Positions 47,551 through 55,574 of a stretch of 64,000 bases of DNA are shown here, piece by piece. Each line of letters starts with the position of its first letter. Position 1 is the first letter of the stretch. The notes under the pieces were generated by a model that did not search any database, was not told the origin of the DNA, and saw only the letters and a program-made list of their open reading frames with translations. This stretch comes from Nocardia yamanashiensis NBRC 100130 (GTDB lineage Bacteria; Actinomycetota; Actinomycetes; Mycobacteriales; Mycobacteriaceae), in the NCBI RefSeq assembly GCF_001613325.1, contig NZ_BDCD01000013.1, positions 302,647 to 366,646 on the forward strand. Direction: 5' to 3'. A program made the translations under genes and the position numbers.

Positions 47551-48204
47551 ATGAAGATTGGAAGATCCATGCTGCGCAAGATCACTGCCGTTGCCGCACC
47601 ACTGGTCACCGCCGTAGCCCTCGCCGGATCCGGCGTGGCCCACGCGGATTCGGCCGTTCCGGAGATCGGCTATCAGACCCAGCTGGCCGGGACCACGGTC
47701 GTCACCACCCTCACCAACGGTCAGTTCGAACTGGCCGGCGGCAGCGTGAACGTGAAGGACATCGCGGGCAACACCGTGGTGAGCCTCCCGCTCGCGTTCC
47801 AGAGCGAGGGCCTGGAGTACGCCATTCCGGCCGCGCTCGCCGATGACGCCCACACCCTGCGGCTTTCGCCGGCCAAGGACGTTGCCGCAGCGCGCCCTGC
47901 CCTGCAGCCGGTCGCCTCCAATGCCGAGAACCAGCGCGCGCTGACCAACTTCTCCAGCCAGTTCGGCATCGCCACCGCCATCGGCAGCTTCGTCGGCCTG
48001 GCGATCGGTGCGGCCGTCGGCGCGATCGGTTTCGCGGGCGGTGCGTTCGGTCTGGCCACCGTGCCGGTCGCGGCGGGCATCGGCGCGATCATCGGCACCC
48101 TGGTGGTCGGCGGCCCGACGCTGCTCATCGCCGGTATCGACCTGATCAACACGCTGAACTCGGCGCCGGGCAGCACCCGCTGGGCGCAGCCGGGCGACAA
48201 CTGA
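47551..48204 (+). CDS. Exported protein with glycine-rich hydrophobic C-terminus
   Basis: This protein of about 217 residues has a signal peptide (RKITAVAAPLVTAVALAGSGVAHA, cut after AHA) and a beta-rich middle domain (EIGYQTQLAGTTVVTTLTNGQFEL...NTVVSLPLAFQSEGLEY). The hydrophobic Gly/Ala-rich stretch with GxxxG repeats (IGSFVGLAIGAAVGAIGFAGG...IIGTLVVGGP) looks like membrane-inserting helices. The start is ATG 47551; ATG 47569 (MLRKI), with GGAAGA upstream, is equally possible. Function unknown; similar secreted proteins recur in Nocardia-type genomes (general recollection, not checked). It ends at a strong hairpin. Confidence 0.7.
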   Translation: MKIGRSMLRKITAVAAPLVTAVALAGSGVAHADSAVPEIGYQTQLAGTTVVTTLTNGQFELAGGSVNVKDIAGNTVVSLPLAFQSEGLEYAIPAALADDAHTLRLSPAKDVAAARPALQPVASNAENQRALTNFSSQFGIATAIGSFVGLAIGAAVGAIGFAGGAFGLATVPVAAGIGAIIGTLVVGGPTLLIAGIDLINTLNSAPGSTRWAQPGDN

Positions 48205-48215
48205 CCGGAATACGC

Positions 48216-48244
48216 CGGGGCGCATCCCTTCCGGATGCGCCCCG
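48216..48244. terminator. Hairpin terminator between convergent genes
   Basis: CGGGGCGCATCC (48216-48227) pairs perfectly with GGATGCGCCCCG (48233-48244) across CTTCC, between the stops of the exported protein (48204) and the lipase (48250). Confidence 0.85.
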
Positions 48245-48249
48245 CGTGT

Positions 48250-49476
48250 TCAGCGGATGGTGCAGCCGGGCGATGAGGGAATCCCGGCGAAGCGATCCGT
48301 GAGGAAACCGACCGCTCCGAACGCCTCCACGGCGGCGGCCGGATTGTGGCCGGGTATGCCCGAGTGCACCGCGGTGAGGTTCGCGCCCAGCGCGCAATAG
48401 CGGTTCACGAGCGCGGTGTACCCCGCCACCGGGATGACGTCGTCATCATTGGAGTGATACAGGTACAGCGGCACGTCGGGTGCGACGTCGCCGAGTTCCT
48501 GGCGCTCGGTGGTGGCCTCGAAAACCGGATGCCACAACAGGTTCGGCTCCAGGGCGAACTCGTCCACATGCCGCGAGTAGTAGCGCACCACCAATTCACT
48601 GCCGCAGGAATGCGATTCCTTGCTCAGCAACTCCCGGCCGCTGTCGTTGAGCAGATCCGGCAGACCCGATCCGGGTTCGTTGCGGGCCAGCGCGATCAGC
48701 ATGAGAATCGACAGGCCGGTGGACCAGCTGCCGTCCGACTTGCGGGCGATGGCCGCGATATCGGCGGGGACGCCGCCCGAGACCACCCCGGAGAACAGCA
48801 GATCCGGGGCATAGGCGGCGCGCATCTGCATGGCCCACAGCGTCGCGAACGCGCCGCCCGAATAGCCCCACGCGCCCAGCGGAGTGGTGGCGGTGACGCC
48901 CAGCGGCGGGAAGTCGCGGGCCGCGCGGATCCCGTCCAGCACGCCGCGCCCGGAGGTCACGCCGTCGAAGAAACGCGATTGCGGCCCTTCGTAATCCGGC
49001 ACCACCACCGACCAGCCGCGCAGCAGGATGGCGGTCAGGAACGGGATGTCCAGCACGGTGTTCACGATCGAGAAGTCGAGGCCGCCGCGCAGCGCGTAGG
49101 ACGGCGCGCACTGGGTGCCCAGACTGTCCTCGGCCACCTGGTAGGCCAGCAGCGGGCGTTCGCCCGCGCCCAGCCAGGGCGTCATGGGGGTCATGACGGT
49201 GGCCATATCGGCGATGGGCTCGCCGGCCGAATCGGTGCTGCGGTACTGGACCTGCCAGCCGAATACCGGTAGGGCCAGGCCGAATACCGAGATGGGGCGG
49301 GAGTTCAGGATCGCGCCGTTGGGCCGGTCCGCCAGGTCCGCGGGGGCGGCGTAGAACGGATCATCGTCGGGGTACGGGATGTCCGCGCGAGTCGGGACCA
49401 CCACGACGGCGGCCACCGCCACGGCCAGCACGGTGAGGGCCGTACGCCACCACGGCCGAAGTTCCTGCCACCGCAT
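48250..49476 (-). CDS. Secretory lipase (LIP family)
   Basis: This 408-residue alpha/beta hydrolase of the secretory-lipase family (Candida LIP type) is common in mycolate actinomycetes. It has an N-terminal hydrophobic export/anchor segment (ALTVLAVAVAAVVVVP). The nucleophile elbow is GAWGYSGGAFAT (GYSGG, catalytic Ser), the likely acid is in LYHSNDDDVIPV, and the likely His is in GIPGHNPAAAV. It hydrolyses triacylglycerols or esters outside the cell. ATG 49476 is preferred over the adjacent GTG 49479 because GGAGG lies 4 bases upstream. It is divergent from the YczE-like gene across 269 bp. Confidence 0.88.
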   Translation of the reverse strand: MRWQELRPWWRTALTVLAVAVAAVVVVPTRADIPYPDDDPFYAAPADLADRPNGAILNSRPISVFGLALPVFGWQVQYRSTDSAGEPIADMATVMTPMTPWLGAGERPLLAYQVAEDSLGTQCAPSYALRGGLDFSIVNTVLDIPFLTAILLRGWSVVVPDYEGPQSRFFDGVTSGRGVLDGIRAARDFPPLGVTATTPLGAWGYSGGAFATLWAMQMRAAYAPDLLFSGVVSGGVPADIAAIARKSDGSWSTGLSILMLIALARNEPGSGLPDLLNDSGRELLSKESHSCGSELVVRYYSRHVDEFALEPNLLWHPVFEATTERQELGDVAPDVPLYLYHSNDDDVIPVAGYTALVNRYCALGANLTAVHSGIPGHNPAAAVEAFGAVGFLTDRFAGIPSSPGCTIR

Positions 49477-49745
49477 CACGCCTCCAGCGTCGAACCAGCC
49501 GACGCTCCAGCAATACGGACTCGCACATCGCGCCGACCACAGCTCCGGCGCATCGGAGCCATCAAGTTACTGCGGGACATACCCGCTGGTCAACGCCTGC
49601 CCGCGCGTCGTTGCCACGGCGTTGCGCACGAAAAGCGCTGCGGCTCAGGAAAATCGGACAGACCGGTCGCTAGCCATCGTGACAACAGTCCAGCAAATGC
49701 GAACTGGCTCTGTTTTCAAAGTCCAGTCGTGGTCATGCTGGAGCG

Positions 49746-50432
49746 ATGTTGCTGCGCCGCCTGCTCGCCCTCTACGCCGGACTCTGGCTCTACGGCTTCT
49801 CCATGGCCGTCATGCTCCGCGCCGCTCTCGGGCTGGATCCGTGGGATGTCTTCCACCAGGGCGTCACCGCGCACGTCCCGTTCAGCTTCGGCACCGTGGT
49901 GGCGATCACCGGCGCGCTGGTGCTACTGGCCTGGATTCCCTTGCGGCAGTGGCCCGGTCTGGGCACGGTCAGCAATGTCGTGGTCATCGGCATCTCGGTG
50001 GATGTCGGCATTCGCATGCTCCCCGAGCTGGAGAATCTGCCGCTGCGGGTGGGGGCGATGCTCGCGGCGGTGTTGCTGAACGCGATCGCGACCGTGCTCT
50101 ACATCGGGGCCGGCATGGGTCCGGGGCCGCGCGATGGCCTGATGACTGGACTGGTCCGCCGCACCGGACGACCGGTCTGGCTTATTCGTACCGGACTGGA
50201 AGCCACGGTGCTCGCCGTGGGCTTCCTGCTCGGCGGGAGCGTCGGGATCGGAACCCTGGTGTACGCCTTCGGCATCGGGCCGCTGATCCAGCTGCTGATC
50301 CCGTACGTCAATGGGTATCTACCGGGTTTCCAGGATGCCGGCGAACAGGCGGGTGATGCGCTCGGTGAGGACCTGGGCGGTGGTGCCCATCTGGGCCGAC
50401 CGCGCCTCGAACTTGCCGTCGAGGGTGAGTGA
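49746..50432 (+). CDS. YczE/YyaS/YitT-family membrane protein
   Basis: This 228-residue protein has about five helices. Its hallmarks are YGFSMAVMLRAALGLDPWDVFHQG and GAGMGPGPRDGLMTGL, as in the YczE family, whose function is unclear. The last 38 or so residues (from about GFQDAGEQAG) are encoded opposite the 3' end of the convergent TetR gene, a 114-base overlap, and lack hydrophobic character, so they probably are a tail gained by loss of an earlier stop. It lies in the same orientation as nothing else nearby. Confidence 0.82.
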   Translation: MLLRRLLALYAGLWLYGFSMAVMLRAALGLDPWDVFHQGVTAHVPFSFGTVVAITGALVLLAWIPLRQWPGLGTVSNVVVIGISVDVGIRMLPELENLPLRVGAMLAAVLLNAIATVLYIGAGMGPGPRDGLMTGLVRRTGRPVWLIRTGLEATVLAVGFLLGGSVGIGTLVYAFGIGPLIQLLIPYVNGYLPGFQDAGEQAGDALGEDLGGGAHLGRPRLELAVEGE

Positions 50433-50936
50433 GGCCAGTCCGTGGGCCAGGCTCCACCAGGCCAGCGCCAGGGTTTCGGCGTCTTCGGCGCTGAGCGAGC
50501 CGGCCCGGGTGGCGACCGCGATGGCGTCCTCCAGCTCCCCGAAAGCGGCGTCGCCCGCCACGGCGGTCTCCGGATTCTTCTCGGGCTGCACCAGTTCGGG
50601 CCGGAACATGAGCCGGAAGTAGGCGGGCCGCTGCCGGGCGAAGCACACGTAGCTCTCGGCCATGGCGATCAGGGCTTCGCGCGGATCCGCGGCGGCGGCG
50701 CGGGCCGCGACCATATCCGCGCGCAATAGCTCGTAGCCCTGGGTGGCGAGGGCGGCGAAGAGCGCGGCGCGGTCCGCGAAGTGGTGGTACGGCGCGCCGG
50801 GGCTGACCCCGGCCTCGCGGGCGACCCGGCGCAGGCTCACCGCGGCCAGGCCCTCCGATTCGATCAACTGCAGTGAGGCGCGCAGCAGTTCGGCCCGGAG
50901 ATCTCCGTGGTGGTAGCGATCCTTGGTCGGCGGCAT
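50319..50936 (-). CDS. TetR-family transcriptional regulator
   Basis: This 205-residue repressor has the N-terminal helix-turn-helix (YHHGDLRAELLRASLQLIESEG, LRRVAREAGVSPGAPYHHFADRAALFAALA) and a TetR C-terminal WHG-type ligand domain (ADPREALIAMAESYVCFARQRPAYFRLMF). The ATG at 50936 (MPPTKDRYHHG) is the family start. It is divergent from the reductase gene at 51025 with a promoter and operator-like palindrome between (50954-50996), so it probably represses that gene and itself. Confidence 0.93.
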   Translation of the reverse strand: MPPTKDRYHHGDLRAELLRASLQLIESEGLAAVSLRRVAREAGVSPGAPYHHFADRAALFAALATQGYELLRADMVAARAAAADPREALIAMAESYVCFARQRPAYFRLMFRPELVQPEKNPETAVAGDAAFGELEDAIAVATRAGSLSAEDAETLALAWWSLAHGLASLTLDGKFEARSAQMGTTAQVLTERITRLFAGILETR

Positions 50937-50953
50937 GGAATGAGCGTAAGGGG

Positions 50954-50996
50954 TTGACGGTTCACGCCTCGAGAATCTATACATTGTTTAGATTCT
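50954..50996 (+). promoter_or_regulatory. Promoter with overlapping TetR operator
   Basis: TTGACG (50954-50959) and TATACA (50978-50983), 18 bp apart, form a near-consensus promoter for the reductase at 51025. AGAATCTA (50972-50979) and TAGATTCT (50989-50996) form a perfect 8-bp inverted repeat over the -10 box and likely start point. This is the classic layout for repression by the divergent TetR protein. Confidence 0.7.
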
Positions 50997-51024
50997 AAAC
51001 ACCGCTCAGATTGGAGTCAGGGCC

Positions 51025-52053
51025 ATGTCCGATCTCGTCCTCGTCACCGGCGCGTCCGGGTACCTCGCCGGTCACGTCATCACCGAACTGCTCGAACACG
51101 GCTACCGGGTGCGCGGCACCGTCCGCTCCGTCGCCCGCGCCCAGGCCGTCGCCGAATCGCTGCCCGGCGTGGAATTGGTCGAAGCCGATCTGGGCTCGGA
51201 CGCCGGCTGGGACGCGGCCGTCCAGGGCTGCCGCTATGTCCTGCACACCGCCTCGCCGTTCCCGGGCAGCGAGCCCGACCACGAGGACGAACTGATCCGC
51301 CCCGCCGTGGACGGCACGCTGCGGGTGCTGCGCGCGGCCGCCGCGCACGGCGTCGAACGCGTGGTGCTCACCTCCTCGATCGCGGCCATCCGGGTCGGCC
51401 ACGACGACAAGGTGGCCACCGAAGCCGACTGGACCGAGCTGGCCGTCGCCAATGCCTACGAGAAGAGCAAGACCCTGGCCGAGCGCGCCGCCTGGGATTT
51501 CGTGGCCGAACACCCGGAACTCGAACTGGCCGTGATGAATCCGGGCATGATCCTCGGACCGATCCTGCGCCCCGAGATCGGCACCTCGGTGGACGGCATC
51601 CGCATCCTGCTCTCCGGCGAGATGCCCGGCGTCCCCCGCCTCAATTTCTCCACCGTCGACGCCCGCGATCTGGCCGTCGCCCACCGCCTCGGCATGCAAC
51701 TCCCGCAGGCGGCCGGCAACCGCTATGTCCTGACCGGCGACCAGGTTTCGTTCACCGAGATGGCCAAAGCCCTCGCCACCCGCTACCGCGTCCCCACCCG
51801 CACCCTCCCCGACTGGCTCATCCGCCTGGTCGCCCGCTTCGACGCCAATGCCCGCACGGCCGCCCAGTACCTCGGCCGCGAGGAGCGCCTCAGCGCCGCC
51901 AAGGCCCGCCGCGAACTCGGCTGGACCCAGCGCCCCATCGAAACCACCCTCCTCGACACCGCCGAAAGCCTCATCCGCTTCGGCATCGTCAAGGATCCCG
52001 GCCCGGCCCACGGCAAGCCCGCATCCCGCACCACCCAGCCGGCCGCGGCCTGA
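51025..52053 (+). CDS. NAD(P)-dependent epimerase/aldehyde reductase (extended SDR)
   Basis: This 342-residue extended SDR of the dihydroflavonol-4-reductase/yeast GRE2 aldehyde-reductase group has a cofactor site in LVTGASGYLAGHVITELLE, the SDR Ser in VVLTSSIAAI, the catalytic YxxxK as YEKSK, and the family LAVMNPGMILGPIL. It reduces aldehydes, ketones or alpha-halo carbonyls with NADPH. It is the predicted target of the divergent TetR regulator, which suggests an inducible detoxification or catabolic role. Confidence 0.92.
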   Translation: MSDLVLVTGASGYLAGHVITELLEHGYRVRGTVRSVARAQAVAESLPGVELVEADLGSDAGWDAAVQGCRYVLHTASPFPGSEPDHEDELIRPAVDGTLRVLRAAAAHGVERVVLTSSIAAIRVGHDDKVATEADWTELAVANAYEKSKTLAERAAWDFVAEHPELELAVMNPGMILGPILRPEIGTSVDGIRILLSGEMPGVPRLNFSTVDARDLAVAHRLGMQLPQAAGNRYVLTGDQVSFTEMAKALATRYRVPTRTLPDWLIRLVARFDANARTAAQYLGREERLSAAKARRELGWTQRPIETTLLDTAESLIRFGIVKDPGPAHGKPASRTTQPAAA

Positions 52054-52155
52054 TCGGCTTCCGTCCGAAAAGCGCGAGCGCGGACCGGGCCGCCGCCGGG
52101 GTTGCCACGGGTAGGCTCGTGGCTCGAAAAGCGTTGGCGGAGCGGAGGATTACGA

Positions 52156-52800
52156 ATGCGGTACGGGAACGGGCTGGAGATTCCGGAGTCGCTCGAGGAC
52201 GTGTGCGCGCCGGAGAAGCTGGCGGTTGTCGTGTACGACATGCAGGTGGGGGTGCTGTCGCAGCTGCCGGATGGGGCGGAGATCGTGGAACGGGTCGTCA
52301 AGGTGGTGGATGCGGCCCGGCGGGGTGGGTATCCGGTGATCTTTCTGCGGCACATGTTCCTGCCCAAGCGGTTGATGGGGCGGTTCGCGTTGCGGATGGC
52401 CATGGCGTGGCAGGGGGTGGAGACCGTCGAGGAGGTGACGCCGATCCTGCAGCGGGATACCGCCGGGTTCCAGCTGGTTCCGGAATTGCGGCCGCAGGAG
52501 GGGGAGATCGTGTTCGACAAGACCTCCATGTCGGCGTTCGAAGGGACGCCGCTCGCTTCCACGCTGCGGGACCTGGGGATCAGCACGTACGCCATCTGCG
52601 GGGTGGCGCTGGAGATCGGGATCGCGCCCACCGTCACGCATTCCACCGATCTGGGCTTCATTCCGGTGGTGGTGGAGGATGCCGTCGGCGGGCGGGACGA
52701 GGCCGGATTGGCGCGGGCCTGGGACGAATTCGAGTTCCAGGGGCATGCGCTGGTGGCCGATGTGGACACGCTGGTGCCGCTGCTGGAGAAGAGCGCCTGA
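52156..52800 (+). CDS. Isochorismatase-fold hydrolase with nucleophile Cys replaced
   Basis: This 214-residue isochorismatase-superfamily protein has the catalytic Asp in VVVYDMQVGVL (about residue 28) and a Lys in VFDKTSMSAF. The position that carries the nucleophilic Cys in nicotinamidase-type enzymes (consensus GVATDxCV) reads GVALEIGIAPT, with Gly in place of Cys. True isochorismatases such as PhzD and EntB also have Gly there (VYAHVG-like), so an ether-hydrolase mechanism is possible. GGAGGA precedes the ATG at 52156. The gene stands alone between a reductase and the convergent ligD, so the substrate is unknown. Confidence 0.85.
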   Translation: MRYGNGLEIPESLEDVCAPEKLAVVVYDMQVGVLSQLPDGAEIVERVVKVVDAARRGGYPVIFLRHMFLPKRLMGRFALRMAMAWQGVETVEEVTPILQRDTAGFQLVPELRPQEGEIVFDKTSMSAFEGTPLASTLRDLGISTYAICGVALEIGIAPTVTHSTDLGFIPVVVEDAVGGRDEAGLARAWDEFEFQGHALVADVDTLVPLLEKSA

Positions 52801-52809
52801 GCGGAAAGC

Positions 52810-55083
52810 TCAGTCCGAGGCCGGGATCCAGGCCGGATGCCACAGGCGTCCGGCCTCGGTCCAGTTCATGAAACGGACCGTGCCGGTGAGACGGGGCGTC
52901 ACCCAGACGGCGTCCTTGCGTTCCTCGGCGGTGAGCTCGTTGCCGAAGGGGCTGGTCTTGCGTTCCAGGCGGCGCAGCTGATCGGCCAGCTGGCTCATCT
53001 CCTGTTCGGTGAAGCCGGTGCCGACCCGGCCCAGGTAGTACAGCTCGCCCTCGTGCGGGACGCCGATCAGCAGCGAGGCGAATTGCCTGACCTCCGAACG
53101 GCGATAGCCGCCGATCACCACCGACAGGGTGCGCCAGTTGCGGGTCTTGAGCCAGGACTGACCGCGCTTGCCGGGTAGATAGACCGAATCGCGGCGTTTG
53201 GCGACCACGCCCTCCATGCCGTGTTCCTGGCTGTAGCGCAGCGCCTCCGCGCCCGAACCGTCCAGACGCGGCGGCACCTGCAGCGATGGCGCCTGGGCGG
53301 CCAGCGCTTCCAGCACGCGGCGGCGGTCCTCGTAACGCTTGCGGACCAGCGAGGTGCCGTCCAGGTACAGCACGTCGAAGGCCACGAAGACGGCGCGCGC
53401 CGAATCCGCGCGCAGCAGGCCGAGATTCGCGCCGCCGTGATCGTCGAACACCACCGCTTCGCCGTCCAGCACCACCCGGTGCCCCGACAGCTCCTCCCCC
53501 AGCGCACCGAGACCCGGGTACTTGCCGGTCACCACGTGCCCGGCGCGACTGCGCAGCACCACCGCGTCGTCCTCGATCTCGGCGATCAAACGGAAGCCGT
53601 CCCATTTGGTTTCGAAGGCCCAGGTCTCCGGATCGAGGTTCGCCACCTCCCCCGGCGTGGCCAGCATGGGTTTGAGGCCGTGCGGGAACGGGGCATCGGA
53701 CTTCGGAGCCCGTTGTGCGCCATCGCCTTCCGGCTGGTGGCCGTTCGGCCCGCGCTGATCCTTCATCAGGTGCATGAGCCACTGGTTGCCATTGGTCTGG
53801 ATGAGCGCGTACCGGCCGTCCAGGCGTTCGCCGTGGAAGCGCACGATGACCTCGTCGTCGCGCCACTTCTCGGTCTCGTAGGTGCCGGTATCCCAGATGG
53901 TCATCTCCCCGCCGCCGTACTCGCCCTTGGGGATGGAGCCGTGGAAAGTCAGGTACTCGAGCGGATGGTCCTCGGTGTGCACGGCGAGACGGTTCTCATG
54001 CGAGTCGATCGGCGGGCCCTTGGGCACCGCCCACGACACCAGCACCCCGTCGCGCTCCAGCCGCACATCCCAATGCAGCCGCCGCGCATGGTGTTCCTGC
54101 ACCACGAACCGGTCCCCCGGCCCGTCCTGCGGCGGGGCGGCCGGCACCGGTTCGGGCGTGCGCGCGGCATCCCGCATCGACCGGTAGGTGTTCAGCTTGT
54201 CCGGAACCGGTTCCGGCAGCGGATCATCCAGGCCGGCGAGCAGGTCACCGTCGGCGTTCCACCGCTTCAATACCTCGTCGAATCGCAAGTGCCGCAGCTT
54301 TTTCCGCTGTTCTATCTCGGCCCAGCTGCGCGGCGCGGCCACCCACGGTTCGGTGCGCCCGCGCAGCGAATACGGTGCGATGGTGGTCTTGGCCGGATTG
54401 TTCTGGCTCCAGTCCAGGAAGACCTTGTTCTCCCGCGCCGATTTGGCCATGGTCGCGGTCACCAGGTCCGGGCGCAGCTTCTGCAGATTGGTGGCCACCT
54501 GCTTGGCGACCGCCGACGCACCGTTGGGCCCGAGTTTGCGGTCCAGCGGCACGTAGACGTGAATCCCCTTGGAACCGCTGGTCACCGGGAAGGCGTCCAG
54601 CCCCACCTCGCGCACCACATCGCGCAGGATCAGCGCCACCTCCGCGCACTGCGCCAGGCCCGCGCCCGGTCCGGGATCCAGGTCGAACACCAGCCGGGTG
54701 ATCGGCCCGACCTCCGCGCCGTCGAAACGCCATTGCGGCACATGCAGTTCCAGCGCGGCCTGCTGGCCCAGCCAGGCCATGCCCGCCACCGAGTCGATGA
54801 GCGGGTACACGACGGTCCGGTCGGAATGCTGAACTTCCCGCCGCTCCAGCCATTTCGGCGCGTGATCGGGCAGATTCTTTTCGAAGAAGGAGGATTCGTC
54901 GACCCCGTTGGGCCAGCGTTTGCGGGTGACCGGGCGCTCGGCGATATGCGGCAGCAGGGCCGGTGCGATGGCGGTGAAATAGGCGATGACCTCGCCCTTG
55001 GTGGTCCCGGTGGCCGGATACAGCACCTTGTCGAGGTTGGTCAGCCCAACCTCGATACCCCCGAAATCCTTCCGGGAACCCAT
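52810..55083 (-). CDS. ligD: Multifunctional non-homologous end-joining ligase LigD
   Basis: At 757 residues this has the mycobacterial domain order. The primase-polymerase domain comes first (FDLDPG near residue 131, GSKGIHVYVPL), then the 3'-phosphoesterase (HHARRLHWDVRLERDG near 330, HGSIPKGEYGGGEMTIWDTG), then the ATP-dependent ligase (FETKWDGFRLIAE near 489, Lys nucleophile; LDGEAVVF). M. tuberculosis LigD has the same Pol-PE-Lig layout and nearly the same length. It repairs double-strand breaks with Ku, whose gene is not in this window. The start at 55083 gives MGSRKDFGGIEVGLTNLDKVLYP, matching the family. Confidence 0.96.
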   Translation of the reverse strand: MGSRKDFGGIEVGLTNLDKVLYPATGTTKGEVIAYFTAIAPALLPHIAERPVTRKRWPNGVDESSFFEKNLPDHAPKWLERREVQHSDRTVVYPLIDSVAGMAWLGQQAALELHVPQWRFDGAEVGPITRLVFDLDPGPGAGLAQCAEVALILRDVVREVGLDAFPVTSGSKGIHVYVPLDRKLGPNGASAVAKQVATNLQKLRPDLVTATMAKSARENKVFLDWSQNNPAKTTIAPYSLRGRTEPWVAAPRSWAEIEQRKKLRHLRFDEVLKRWNADGDLLAGLDDPLPEPVPDKLNTYRSMRDAARTPEPVPAAPPQDGPGDRFVVQEHHARRLHWDVRLERDGVLVSWAVPKGPPIDSHENRLAVHTEDHPLEYLTFHGSIPKGEYGGGEMTIWDTGTYETEKWRDDEVIVRFHGERLDGRYALIQTNGNQWLMHLMKDQRGPNGHQPEGDGAQRAPKSDAPFPHGLKPMLATPGEVANLDPETWAFETKWDGFRLIAEIEDDAVVLRSRAGHVVTGKYPGLGALGEELSGHRVVLDGEAVVFDDHGGANLGLLRADSARAVFVAFDVLYLDGTSLVRKRYEDRRRVLEALAAQAPSLQVPPRLDGSGAEALRYSQEHGMEGVVAKRRDSVYLPGKRGQSWLKTRNWRTLSVVIGGYRRSEVRQFASLLIGVPHEGELYYLGRVGTGFTEQEMSQLADQLRRLERKTSPFGNELTAEERKDAVWVTPRLTGTVRFMNWTEAGRLWHPAWIPASD

Positions 55084-55144
55084 ATCAGCAGTCTAGAGGC
55101 GGGCACCGACACTCGCGGGGACCTTGCGACAGCCGCGAAAAGGC

Positions 55145-55196
55145 AACGGGCCGTTCGGCTCACCGATGACGTGACACCGGAAGCGAACGGCCCGTT
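55145..55196 (-). terminator. Long hairpin between antitoxin gene and ligD
   Basis: AACGGGCCGTTCG (55145-55157) and CGAACGGCCCGTT (55184-55196) form a perfect 13-bp inverted repeat with a 26-base loop. On the minus strand it follows the antitoxin stop by 14 bases and is followed by GCCTTTTCG. It probably ends the antitoxin transcript before ligD. Confidence 0.75.
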
Positions 55197-55210
55197 CGAC
55201 CGACGTCGCG

Positions 55211-55543
55211 TTAAGCGGGCGGCTGGTCGCCGGGAGCCGCCTCCGGGGCGGGCGCCGGGGCCGGTTCGGCCGCCGCCTCCGCCGGTGTGGGCGCGGCTTC
55301 CGGAGCCGGTTCCGCGGCCGGTGCGGCGGGTGCGGTATCGGCCGGAGCCGCCGCCGTATCCGCCGGAATGGCGTTCTTCACCGCTTCGGTGCCCTTGCCG
55401 ATCTGCGACGAGTACTTGCCACCGGTCTTCTCGTCGATCGCCGCGCCGGCCTTGTCCACGGCTTGTTCGATTTTCTCGGCGTTCTGGGCCGCCACTTCCT
55501 TGCCCTTGCCGACCAAGCCCTTGAGCGTGTCCAAAAGACTCAC
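55211..55543 (-). CDS. MT0933-like (Rv0909-type) antitoxin-family protein
   Basis: This 110-residue protein starts at GTG 55543 with GAAGGAG eight bases upstream. The N-terminal half (SLLDTLKGLVGKGKEVAAQ, AEKIEQAVDKAGAAIDEKTGGKYSSQIGKGTEAVKNAI) is the MT0933-like antitoxin pattern; the C-terminal half is a low-complexity Ala/Pro/Glu tail. In M. tuberculosis the homologue Rv0909 partners the toxin Rv0910. No such toxin (a START/SRPBCC-fold protein) is adjacent here, so this may be a solitary or repurposed member. It follows the metallo-hydrolase gene on the same strand, 31 bases downstream. Confidence 0.85.
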   Translation of the reverse strand: MSLLDTLKGLVGKGKEVAAQNAEKIEQAVDKAGAAIDEKTGGKYSSQIGKGTEAVKNAIPADTAAAPADTAPAAPAAEPAPEAAPTPAEAAAEPAPAPAPEAAPGDQPPA

Positions 55544-55574
55544 AGCCCCTGCTCCTTCACTCTCGGTCCATCGG

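Noticed and set aside
49477..49745. A gene in the 269-bp gap between the lipase and YczE-like genes
   Set aside because: Short frames there have no ribosome site or domain; a 7-bp inverted repeat (AGCGTCG/CGACGCT, 49486-49506) is all that stands out and is too short to claim.
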